A stretch of 64,000 nucleotides of DNA from Denitrobacterium detoxificans (GTDB taxonomy: Bacteria; Actinomycetota; Coriobacteriia; Coriobacteriales; Eggerthellaceae): positions 124,001 through 188,000 of the forward strand of contig NZ_SUUH01000002.1 of the NCBI RefSeq assembly GCF_015062615.1. The letters are read 5' to 3'. The notes beneath the pieces are model-generated. The model was not told the DNA's origin, searched no databases, and was given only the letters and a program-made list of their open reading frames with translations. Below are positions 1 to 7,918 of the stretch, one piece after another. Both the position numbers and the translations under genes were made by a program. How positions within the stretch are numbered: position 1 is the first letter of the stretch; every line of letters begins with the position of its first letter.

Positions 1-579
1 GCCGCAAAGCGCGGCGTACACGATGGACTTGTCTGCGCAGGTTCCTGCCGAGGAGATGACGCGCGCGTCGGGTTTGTTGATCACGGGGAAGAAGGCTGCG
101 CCGCCTGCCAGGTGAATCGATGGGTTCAGCGCCCCAAGCTGGTCGCAGAGTTCCGTCATGGAGGAAAGCTCGAGCGTGGTGAAGAGCTGCACGGCACGTA
201 CGTAGCTTAGGCCATTGACTTCCTTTGTGATGATGCTCCCCGCGTTGATTCCTTGTTCATTGGTTTCGGCAAGGGGCAGTTGCCCGACATGCACGTATGA
301 GCGGGTGTCTTCGAAAAGCCAGCAGCAGATTGTCATGCTCTCGGGGACGTTTTCGGCGTTGACGATGTTGTTGTAGGTGGATGCGCCAATGTATGGGGCG
401 CCCGGAAAGATGTCCTCGATGATGCTCGCAGCATGCGTGAGCATCGAGAAATCGGTTGAGCACGAGCAGATGTTGAAGAATGCCGTGGAATCGGGGATGG
501 CATCTCGCTGTGCGGCGATTTTCGACAGTTCGTCTTTGAGCGATTCGTCGTCGTGGTAGATGATTTGGTAAAGCTTCAC
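1..579 (-). CDS. FIST-domain sensory protein, 3' end outside window
   Basis: Reading the minus strand from a GTG at 579-577 gives an open frame of 193 codons that runs off the window start. A ribosome site (GGAAGGA) sits about 11 bases upstream of the GTG. The translation starts VKLYQIIYHDDESLKDEL and contains GAPYIGASTYNNIV and HLAGGAAFFPVI, which resemble the N-terminal FIST domain, a predicted small-ligand sensor often fused to signalling outputs such as GGDEF. The output domain would lie outside the window, so the role cannot be stated. A TATAAT at 642-637 is a possible -10 element. Family call is by eye; moderately sure. Confidence 0.65.
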   Translation of the reverse strand, partial: MKLYQIIYHDDESLKDELSKIAAQRDAIPDSTAFFNICSCSTDFSMLTHAASIIEDIFPGAPYIGASTYNNIVNAENVPESMTICCWLFEDTRSYVHVGQLPLAETNEQGINAGSIITKEVNGLSYVRAVQLFTTLELSSMTELCDQLGALNPSIHLAGGAAFFPVINKPDARVISSAGTCADKSIVYAALCG

Positions 580-645
580 TGCGGAACGCGTCCTTCCGGA
601 GCCGATGGTGCGTATGCGTCGAAGCGCATCTACTCAATTATAAGC

Positions 646-686
646 GCTGCCCTGCCAATTTCGTAAGGCCGAATTGGCAGGGCAGC
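646..686. terminator. 15-bp inverted repeat downstream of the OYE-type reductase
   Basis: GCTGCCCTGCCAATT (646-660) and its exact complement (672-686) flank an 11-base loop. It lies 64 bases beyond the stop of the minus-strand reductase gene and so probably ends that transcript. No long T-run follows on the minus strand, only CTTATAATT, which also contains the likely -10 of the next gene. Terminator function is inferred. Confidence 0.55.
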
Positions 687-749
687 ATAGAGGTGCGATG
701 GGCGGATGTCTACAGGGGGGGGATGCCCACCGCGGGATGAAGGAGAGGG

Positions 750-2975
750 CTAGATTGCGCGTCCAGCGTCGTTGCCGGCCTGGATGGCCTTCGCGATGTT
801 GAACGGTGCGGCGGCGTCACCCACGGTGTAGACCTCGGAAACGCCCGTGCCTGCGGAAATATCCTCGTTGGGTTGCATATCGCCTACGTTTACGATGGCA
901 TCGCAGTCGAGTTCCACGTCAACGCCGGCCACGGCCGAAGAGATGACGAGCTTGCCGTCGGATGCGCTCTTGATGGTGCTTTCGGGCCATGCCTTCACGC
1001 CCAGGCTGTACAAGGCGGTGGTCATGAAGCGATGAGCATGCTGGCTCTGCTGCATATCGAGCGCGTCGTTGCCGTTCGGCGTGACGATGTTGACCTTCTT
1101 CTTGTGGACCGTGAGCCACAGGGCGGTGTCAAACGCCTGCGCGCTCGATCCGTATACGACCACGTTTTCGCCCATATCGGCGGAAAGGAAGTCTTCAAGG
1201 TCGATAACGGTGGCACCGCTCACGTTCAGCTCGGGTCGTACGCCACCCGTGGCGATGACCAGCGCATCGGGGGCTTCCTGACCGATGGTGTCGGCGGTGA
1301 CTTCGGTGTTCGTCTTCACGGTAACGCCGGCCAGCTCGCACTGGCGCTTCAGGTAGGCGATGAGGTCCTCCAGGTTCTCGTGCTCGCCCTTGACGTTGTG
1401 CGCAAACTGGAGCGAACCGCCTACGGAGCTCTTCTTCTCGAACAGCGTTACATCGTGACCGCGCAGGGCGGCAATGCGCGCGGCTTCCATGCCAGCGGGG
1501 CCAGCGCCCACGACCATGACCTTCTTCTTGGAAGCGGCTTCGGGCAGCTCGTAGGTTGCCGGTCCGTTTGCGCGCATGACGCGCTGGGTCAGGGCGTTCA
1601 CGCGGCAGTAGCTCATCATAGCGTTCATTTCGTTGCTGCCAGCGTGGCAGTGCAGGCAACGGGTGCAGGGAGCGATTTCGTCGATGCGGCCCTCGCGCAG
1701 CTTGTTCACGTATTCGGTGTCAACGGTGAGCGGGCGATTCATCATATAGAAGTCGACCTTGCCGTCGGCCAGGGCTTCTTCGAAGAAGTTCGGCGCATGG
1801 GCGGGATCCATGTAGGTAACGCAGCCTACGGGAACCTTCAGCTCCTTCTTGTACATGGCCGCGATGTCCAGCAGCATGCCCGCACCGCTGTGGTTGCCAA
1901 TGAGCTTGCCGCCCCAGTGCTTGCTGAAGTCCCACTGGGTGCCATAGCCCGTGGCGCCTTCCACGCCGTTCAGCAGGAAGTACAGGTCGCTGCCAAACTG
2001 GCAGGGATGATTGCCCAGCGGTCCCAGGCGCAGGTGGAACGAGTCGGCGCCAGCGGCTTCCAGTGCCTTGGCCAGGGCGATGCCCTCCTGGATGGTGGTG
2101 GCGGAGTTGTGCGGCTCGGTCACGGCGTTGTCGAGCGTCATGAGCGTGCAGTCGTTGGTGAGGTTGTCGTTTTCCTCCACGCACTCCATGAGGATCTGCA
2201 CGGCGAAATCGTTGCCGGCAGCTGCATGGATGGCCTGAATGCATTCGGCGTCGAAACGGGCACGATTCTCGATGCTGCCCGCGCCGTACTCATCGGTGCG
2301 CGTGTTGTAGAAGCGCGAGAGGAAGCGATGGCCTTGGTTGAAGCCAGCAGTGTTGATCTCGATGGCAACGAAGCCCATGTCCTTCAGGGCCACGGCCAGC
2401 GCTGCGCCAGCGGCTTCGATGCCCTTGATGGTCTCAACCGTCATGTCGGCGATGTCCAAGCCGAAGGGAGCCCACTGGAAGCCCAGGTGAGAGCCGTACG
2501 TTGCGCATTCGGCGCAGAGCTTCTTGAAGAAGTCGGTCACTTCGCCAGGCAGGGGGCTGCCATCCATGGGCATGGTGATGGCTTCGCCTTCTACCCAGAT
2601 CATCTCCACGCCGCCCTTGGCGAAGTTCAGGTAGTACTGATACAGCTCCTCGGTGTAGCCTGCCAGGTAGGTGGCCGAACCGGCAGCCGACTTGCACATG
2701 CGGTTGCCAATTTCCACACTGCCCAGGTTCCAGCTGCTGAAGAGCGTCTTGAAGTCGGTGGTGTTGTCGCGATAGTCATAGTCCTGCGGGTTCAGCTGCG
2801 CGGCGGCGATGACGTCGCCCTGCGCGCCCGAGGTTGCGGTCGTGGCGTTCGTGGTGGAAGCGCCCTGCTTCGGGCTGCTGCAGCCCACCAGGCCCGTGCC
2901 GGCTACGCCTGCGCCTACGGCACCCAGCATGGCGCCCTTCAGAAAGCCGCGACGCGACACATCCCAAGTTCCCAT
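750..2975 (-). CDS. Tat-exported OYE-type flavin/[4Fe-4S] reductase with C-terminal FAD/NAD domain
   Basis: The 741-residue protein starts at the ATG at 2975, chosen because AAGGAGG lies seven bases upstream; a longer frame to 3032 lacks such a site. It opens with a twin-arginine signal (SRRGFLKGAML) and a small hydrophobic stretch ending LVGCSS, suggesting Tat export and possibly lipidation. An Old Yellow Enzyme/2,4-dienoyl-CoA reductase-like barrel fills about residues 45-420, with the NxRxDEYG-type signature. A cluster motif follows, C437-x2-C440-x2-C443-x13-C457, then an FAD/NAD fold with GAGPAGMEAA near residue 490. This matches the BaiCD/BaiH-like family. Export implies reduction of an external electron acceptor, but the substrate is unknown. 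A LysR gene lies directly upstream on the same strand. Confidence 0.85.
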   Translation of the reverse strand: MGTWDVSRRGFLKGAMLGAVGAGVAGTGLVGCSSPKQGASTTNATTATSGAQGDVIAAAQLNPQDYDYRDNTTDFKTLFSSWNLGSVEIGNRMCKSAAGSATYLAGYTEELYQYYLNFAKGGVEMIWVEGEAITMPMDGSPLPGEVTDFFKKLCAECATYGSHLGFQWAPFGLDIADMTVETIKGIEAAGAALAVALKDMGFVAIEINTAGFNQGHRFLSRFYNTRTDEYGAGSIENRARFDAECIQAIHAAAGNDFAVQILMECVEENDNLTNDCTLMTLDNAVTEPHNSATTIQEGIALAKALEAAGADSFHLRLGPLGNHPCQFGSDLYFLLNGVEGATGYGTQWDFSKHWGGKLIGNHSGAGMLLDIAAMYKKELKVPVGCVTYMDPAHAPNFFEEALADGKVDFYMMNRPLTVDTEYVNKLREGRIDEIAPCTRCLHCHAGSNEMNAMMSYCRVNALTQRVMRANGPATYELPEAASKKKVMVVGAGPAGMEAARIAALRGHDVTLFEKKSSVGGSLQFAHNVKGEHENLEDLIAYLKRQCELAGVTVKTNTEVTADTIGQEAPDALVIATGGVRPELNVSGATVIDLEDFLSADMGENVVVYGSSAQAFDTALWLTVHKKKVNIVTPNGNDALDMQQSQHAHRFMTTALYSLGVKAWPESTIKSASDGKLVISSAVAGVDVELDCDAIVNVGDMQPNEDISAGTGVSEVYTVGDAAAPFNIAKAIQAGNDAGRAI

Positions 2976-3116
2976 ATTCTCCTCCTTGCGAATGGGGCCC
3001 ACCTCCCATTGGGGCCCGATGCGCCTATTCAAGCAAATGGGCGGGCGAGTGGAGAAGAATCGATTAAGCGCAGGGGTGAAACCGTAGGTTTACACAAGCG
3101 TTTGATTTGGGAAAAG

Positions 3117-3992
3117 CTATACCATTCGTTCTTGCATGAAACGGATGATGCTTGCTTCTGCGTTTGAGGGCTCGTGCGGCAGCCAGAAGCAGTGCAGCTC
3201 CCACGTCGTGATGCTTGGCGGGATGGGCAGGGTGACCATGTCGGCGGCCAAACGGGGGAGCATGCTTTCCGGTACGAGAGCTGCTGCCGTGCCCGTATGG
3301 GCCTTCTGCATAACGATGCCGAATTCGGTGTACTGGTCGATACGGTTGATGGCAAGTCCGTGTTCTTCGAAGATCCGATCGAGTCCGAGCATGGCGCGCT
3401 CGCCGCTTCCTACCGAAAAGAAGGAGAGCGTGGCCAGGTTTTCCAGCGTCACCTGGTTGGTGGGGAAGTGAATGGTTCCCGGCGCGGCTGCTACGTAGAC
3501 CTGTTCGCGTGCCAGCGGAATGGATTCCAGCTGCTGTTCGCGAAGGGGGCCAGGTGCGATGGCGAAGTCGACCTTGCCATCGTGCAGGTAATCTAGGCAG
3601 CGCGTGTAGAAGTGCTTTTCGATGGCGATATCGCAGGTGGGGTTCTTGCGCTCTAGCTCGTCAAAGAAGCTATCGTCCATGGACTCCACTACGCCGTCGG
3701 CGATGGCGATGCGGATGGGCGTGCGCGTGCAAAGCGCGTGCTCGTCGCAAATGGCGCGCATGTGCGCGATATCGTTCACGCAACGCTGGGCGATGGGGTA
3801 GATGAGCATTGCCGCTTCGGTAGGGGTGACCCCCTGCTCCGTACGGTGGAACAGGGGGCATCCCAGTTCGTCTTCCATGCTTTTGATCGCTTTGCCGAAT
3901 GCCTGGCGTGATACGAACGTGGCTTCGGCTGCCTTGGCGAACGAACGCGTTTCGCATGCGCTGCAGAACCATCGCAACTGGTTGCAATTCAT
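3117..3992 (-). CDS. LysR-family transcriptional regulator
   Basis: This 291-residue protein has the usual LysR length. Residues 1-60 form a winged helix-turn-helix (LRWFCSACETRSFAKAAE then SRQAFGKAIKSMEDELG), and the rest is a periplasmic-binding-like effector domain. A GGGAG ribosome site precedes the ATG. It is followed on the same strand by the exported reductase after 141 bases, so that gene is the obvious candidate target, although LysR proteins more often face a divergent target. The effector is unknown. Confidence 0.9.
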   Translation of the reverse strand: MNCNQLRWFCSACETRSFAKAAEATFVSRQAFGKAIKSMEDELGCPLFHRTEQGVTPTEAAMLIYPIAQRCVNDIAHMRAICDEHALCTRTPIRIAIADGVVESMDDSFFDELERKNPTCDIAIEKHFYTRCLDYLHDGKVDFAIAPGPLREQQLESIPLAREQVYVAAAPGTIHFPTNQVTLENLATLSFFSVGSGERAMLGLDRIFEEHGLAINRIDQYTEFGIVMQKAHTGTAAALVPESMLPRLAADMVTLPIPPSITTWELHCFWLPHEPSNAEASIIRFMQERMV

Positions 3993-4062
3993 GATTGTCT
4001 CCCTCTCTTCGGGGAGATTGTATCATGTAGTGCGTTATGCCAGGTCTTGGTGCTTTTATCGG

Positions 4063-6192
4063 CTAGTTACCAGCTTCGATGGCTGCCGTTTTGAACACGA
4101 AACGCACGGTGCCCTGCGTGCCTGCGGCCTTGCCGCTGAAGTTGTCGTATACATCGGCCTCTTCCGAGATTGCGTTCAGGCGCGCTTTGGCGGTATCTGC
4201 GTCTCCCAGAGCGTCGACGATCTTTTGAATGCCTTCGCTCTGGAAGGTGGAAAGTCCGCTCGAGAGCGCAACCGAACCGCTGTAGGCGGATTGAAGGCCG
4301 CTTGCGAGCAGGGGCGTTGCGGATGCGAGCGTTTCCGTTCCACCGCTGAGCTGGCACAACGCTTCGTAGAGCGGCACCGCCGAGGCGGCAAGCTGGGACG
4401 AAGCGCTGGAAACCGAGGATGCCCCGTTCGACAGGCGGGAAATACCGTTCGTCATGGAACTCGCGCTTTCGGCGAGTTCGCTTGACCCAGTGGATACCTG
4501 GTCCGCGCTTTGGGCGAGGGTTCCCGCCGTCTCGTTTGCGCTTGCGACGTTGTCTGCCAGGCTCGACGCACTGCTCGCTGCTGTAGCCAGGTCGTCGTGC
4601 ATGTCGTTCAGGCCCGATCCCAGGGTGCCTGTGGATGCTAGGCTCTCCTTGGCGGAGTCGGCGTCTTCCTGCGCTTCCGCCGCGGCTTCCTGCGCGCTGC
4701 TTGCGCTCGAGCTTGCCGAGGTAAGGGCATCGATGGCGCTGTCTACCTGCGCTTCTTCGCCTTCCGAAAGCGTGCCCGCGGCCTTGAGCGCCTTGAGCGT
4801 GGTGAGTGCGTCTTGCGTTTCGTCGGCAGCGTCCTTTGCGCTTGAGGCTGCCGTGCTTGCTTTGCTGCTTGCACTGGCAAGGAGCGAGGTGTTTGCCTCG
4901 AGCTCGTCGATGAGCGCTTGCGTGCCGCTTGCTAGCTTGCCCAGGCCGCTCTGGAGTGCGGCTGCGGCGATGCTGGTTTGCTGCAAGCCCGTGGTGTCGT
5001 TGCCCTGAAGCGCCTGGATGCCATCGGCAAGGCTGGCGGTTCCGCTTGCAAGCTGCTGCGTGCCGCCGCTCAGCTGGTCCGTGGCTCCTTCAAGGGCGCT
5101 CGCTCCTTCCGCCAGGCTGCTTGCGCCCTCGGCAAGTTGCTGCGTACCGCTGGGCAGTGCTGCGGCGCCTTCCTGTAGTGCGCTTGCGCCGGTGTGTAGG
5201 CTCTGCACGCCGCTATCGAGCGCCTGCGCGCCCGAAGCAAGTTGAAGCAGACCTGCGGAAAGCGCATCGGTTCCCGAAAGGAGCGCGTCCATGCCCTGTT
5301 GTAGTCCGCTCTGGGCGCTGTCGATGTCGTCCATGTTCAGGCTGTCGGTGCTGATGTCGCTGAAGAGTTCGGTCGTGGCTATCGTGTAGCTTCCGTCGAG
5401 TTGGAAGTCGGTTACGTCGGCGGTGATTTCGAAATAGGAGGGAATCTCGTAGTCGTCTTCGCTTACGCCTAGTGATTCCTGCAGGCCAGGTAGAGCAAAA
5501 CCAATGGCGATGCTGTTCGACCCGTCGTCGATGACCTTGCCGTTTTCGGTTTCGATATTTGCGAAGTGGTCGTTTGAAAGGAGCAGCGTGGAAATGCAGG
5601 CGAATGGGGTGTAGATCTTTTCCTGCGTGCCGTTTACGTCGCACATGTTCCACGAGGTGTTTTCGTAATCGAAGCGAATAGTGACGTGTCCGCTCTTGCC
5701 TGCTAGTTGTTCTGCGGAAATGGCGTTTCCATCCAGCGTGTAGGAAACCTTCATGGTGATGGGCGTGCTTTCGGTGGGCGACCCCTTGTAGCTTACCTCT
5801 TCGCCGTCGGCCGACCACACCAGGTTCGTTTCGTTTTGGCTGTAGGTTTGGTCGCTGTCGCTTCCTTCGATATCGGTGAGTGTGGACGCGTCATCGAGCA
5901 ATGATGCCCCCGAAGGGTTGGTGAGGGTGTCGTTTACCTGCGTTCGTGTCGTATTGCCATTTGCGTCGGCGTAGGTGTATACGATTTCCTTCTTCGTACT
6001 GGCAACCGATTCTTGCGTCTGCTCTTTCGCGTTGTCGTTTGTTACGTCGGATGCGTTTTGGTTGGCTGTTTCGTTATCTCCGAATGCCTGCGTTAGGGGA
6101 GCGATGGTCAGGCCGCAGATGGCCCCTGCCGCCAAGGCGTATCCCAGACGGGTTCCCGTCGCATTCCGTATGCTGATGATGTGCTGTTTCAT
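4063..6192 (-). CDS. Secreted YhgE/Pip-like protein with long helical repeat region
   Basis: The 709-residue protein has an N-terminal hydrophobic segment (residues 14-36, GYALAAGAICGLTIAPLTQAFG) that probably acts as a signal peptide. A beta-rich region follows to about residue 280, then a long region of short repeats of the form GxxxLxxGxxxL (SGTQQLAEGASSLAEGASAL and similar) interrupted by an Ala/Ser/Glu-rich coiled coil. This repeat type is typical of YhgE/Pip and related RND-adjacent proteins. No C-terminal membrane segments are visible (it ends AAIEAGN), unlike full-length YhgE, so it is probably extracellular. Function is unknown. It is divergent from patB. Confidence 0.7.
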   Translation of the reverse strand: MKQHIISIRNATGTRLGYALAAGAICGLTIAPLTQAFGDNETANQNASDVTNDNAKEQTQESVASTKKEIVYTYADANGNTTRTQVNDTLTNPSGASLLDDASTLTDIEGSDSDQTYSQNETNLVWSADGEEVSYKGSPTESTPITMKVSYTLDGNAISAEQLAGKSGHVTIRFDYENTSWNMCDVNGTQEKIYTPFACISTLLLSNDHFANIETENGKVIDDGSNSIAIGFALPGLQESLGVSEDDYEIPSYFEITADVTDFQLDGSYTIATTELFSDISTDSLNMDDIDSAQSGLQQGMDALLSGTDALSAGLLQLASGAQALDSGVQSLHTGASALQEGAAALPSGTQQLAEGASSLAEGASALEGATDQLSGGTQQLASGTASLADGIQALQGNDTTGLQQTSIAAAALQSGLGKLASGTQALIDELEANTSLLASASSKASTAASSAKDAADETQDALTTLKALKAAGTLSEGEEAQVDSAIDALTSASSSASSAQEAAAEAQEDADSAKESLASTGTLGSGLNDMHDDLATAASSASSLADNVASANETAGTLAQSADQVSTGSSELAESASSMTNGISRLSNGASSVSSASSQLAASAVPLYEALCQLSGGTETLASATPLLASGLQSAYSGSVALSSGLSTFQSEGIQKIVDALGDADTAKARLNAISEEADVYDNFSGKAAGTQGTVRFVFKTAAIEAGN

Positions 6193-6264
6193 GGGTTGTC
6201 CCCTCGATTCCGATCGATGTTTCTGCCCAATAGTAAGGCAAGCCGAACTCTATTGCAAAGACTT

Positions 6265-6284
6265 TGGGATTTCCGGAAATCCCA
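6265..6284. promoter_or_regulatory. Perfect 20-bp palindrome upstream of patB (candidate operator site 1)
   Basis: TGGGATTTCCGGAAATCCCA is a perfect palindrome. It lies 130 bases before the patB start and 72 bases before the divergent YhgE-like gene. The same palindrome occurs at 21380-21399, and with one change at 21276-21295, upstream of a methionine-synthase-like gene. A possible extended -10 (TGCTATGTC) follows at 6308-6316. The binding protein is unknown. Confidence 0.7.
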
Positions 6285-6414
6285 TCGAGCGTTCCGCTTT
6301 CTTTGCATGCTATGTCCGGGTGTTCATGCCGATTCGGCGTGGAAGTTCGAACTGCGCGTTATCGACTGCCAACTCTGGTACAACGACAGTAAAACGACAA
6401 CAGCGGAGGTGCTC

Positions 6415-7590
6415 ATGGAACGATACGATTTTGATGCGCCCGTCGATAGGCGAGGATCCCATTCGATGAAGTTCGATGCGGCTGCGGCAATGGGCAAGCG
6501 CGAGGGTTTGCTGTCCATGTGGGTTGCCGACATGGATTTCACCGTGCCTCCTGCCGTGGTGGAAGCCCTGCACCAGCGTGTTGACCATGCGGTCTTCGGC
6601 TACACGAATCCGTGGGATGGCTATCGGGATGCGGTGGTTTCCTGGATGGCACGCTATGGTTGGCAGGTAAGCCCGAATTGGATCGTTCCTACGCCTGGTG
6701 TGGTGTTCGCCCTGGCTATGGCCGTACGTGCGTTTACCGAGCCGGGCGATGCGGTGGTCATTCAGCGCCCCGTATACTATCCGTTCACTAATGTTATCGA
6801 GCGGAACGGGCGTCGCGTGGCCAATGCGCCGCTCGTGTATCAAGAAGGTGCCTATCGCATTGATTTCGATGCGCTTGAACAGACGATTCAGGAAAGCGGA
6901 GCGAAGCTGTTCCTGCTGTGCAATCCCCACAATCCCAGTGGGCGCCTCTGGACGCGCGACGAATTGGCGCGCATTGCGGAAATCGCCCTGCGCAACGACG
7001 TCATTGTAGTGTCGGACGAGATTCACATGGACTTTGTCCGCCCGGGTTACGAGCATACGGTGTTTGCCACGCTCGACGATCGGATCGCTCAGCGTTGCGT
7101 TGTGTGCACGGCGGCAAGCAAGACGTTCAACTTGGCGGGGCTGGAAACGTCGAACATTATCATCCCCAATGGTGAGCTTCGCCGCGCATTTAAGGACGCC
7201 ATGCATGCTACCGGCACGAATAGGCCGAACGTCTTGGGGCTCGTGGCTACCGAGGCGTGCTATCGACAGGGCGCTGAATGGCTTGCCCAGCTGAAGGAGT
7301 ATCTCGAGGGAAATTGGGCGCTCGTGGAATCGCACTTGCGCGAGCATGCGCCCCAGCTGCATCTGGTTCCCGCGCAGAGCACGTACCTTGCGTGGGTCGA
7401 TTGTCGCGAGCTTGGCTTGTACGGGGAAGACCTACGCGCGCTCATCGAGGACGAGGCGGGGCTGTGGCTTGATCTGGGCGATATGTTCGGGCCCGAGGGC
7501 GATGGCTTCATCCGCCTGAATTTGGCTACGCAACGCGCAACGGTGCAACGCGCGCTTACCCAACTTACGGATGCGATTGCTCGCATGTAG
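6415..7590 (+). CDS. patB: PatB/MalY-type PLP-dependent C-S lyase (cystathionine beta-lyase-like)
   Basis: The start is the ATG at 6415 with GGAGGT seven bases upstream; the open frame extends further 5' without a ribosome site. The 391-residue protein is a class I/II fold-type I aminotransferase-like enzyme. It shows SMWVADMDF near the N-terminus, the LCNPHNPSGRLW motif, a DEIHMDF aspartate segment and the PLP lysine in AASKTFNLAG. These features fit the MalY/PatB group, which cleaves cystathionine or cysteine conjugates to a thiol, pyruvate and ammonia. The shared palindrome upstream and before the MetE-like gene supports a role in sulfur amino-acid metabolism. Aminotransferase activity cannot be excluded. 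Confidence 0.88.
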   Translation: MERYDFDAPVDRRGSHSMKFDAAAAMGKREGLLSMWVADMDFTVPPAVVEALHQRVDHAVFGYTNPWDGYRDAVVSWMARYGWQVSPNWIVPTPGVVFALAMAVRAFTEPGDAVVIQRPVYYPFTNVIERNGRRVANAPLVYQEGAYRIDFDALEQTIQESGAKLFLLCNPHNPSGRLWTRDELARIAEIALRNDVIVVSDEIHMDFVRPGYEHTVFATLDDRIAQRCVVCTAASKTFNLAGLETSNIIIPNGELRRAFKDAMHATGTNRPNVLGLVATEACYRQGAEWLAQLKEYLEGNWALVESHLREHAPQLHLVPAQSTYLAWVDCRELGLYGEDLRALIEDEAGLWLDLGDMFGPEGDGFIRLNLATQRATVQRALTQLTDAIARM

Positions 7591-7918
7591 GTGGGGGATC
7601 CCCTCCCTGGGGTCTGTAGTCTCGTTCGTCCGCCAGAATAAGTTGTCGGCTGCCGAGTCGTAGAGCCTCGCTTGAAAAGTCGTTTATAACGGTCGTTTCT
7701 CATGCGAGCTTTGTTTGCAAGGGGAGTGGCCGTTGCTTCTATTGCTTATATGTGGGTAGGGTACCCAGCGGTGATATAACAAGTGATACTGAATTGATAA
7801 CATTTCTATTACGGATGGGTAATCGCTCCGTTTAGCTTTGCGACCGTGCAAGAGATTGGTGATGAACGAGGGTACAGTGGTGCCGTCTCTGCACGTTTTT
7901 CGAGGAGGGTGGTGTGCG
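7591..7918. other. Intergenic region between patB and the surface protein
   Basis: No gene is seen in this 328-base stretch. It contains a small hairpin TGGGTA-GGG-TACCCA (7753-7767) and, just after it, two direct copies of GTGATA (7771-7776 and 7783-7788), which could be regulator half-sites for the downstream surface protein. No good sigma-70 promoter stands out. The patB stop is followed by GGGGATCCCC, which lacks a loop and a T-run and so is not a convincing terminator. Confidence 0.4.

Noticed and set aside
873..3167. Long plus-strand ORF of 764 codons opposite the OYE-type reductase
   Set aside because: It mirrors the reductase gene, has no ribosome site and no recognisable domain. The minus-strand frame has a Tat signal, cofactor motifs and a good start.
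7591..7610. GGGGATCCCC after patB as a terminator
   Set aside because: The palindrome has no loop and no T-run, so it cannot form an intrinsic terminator hairpin.
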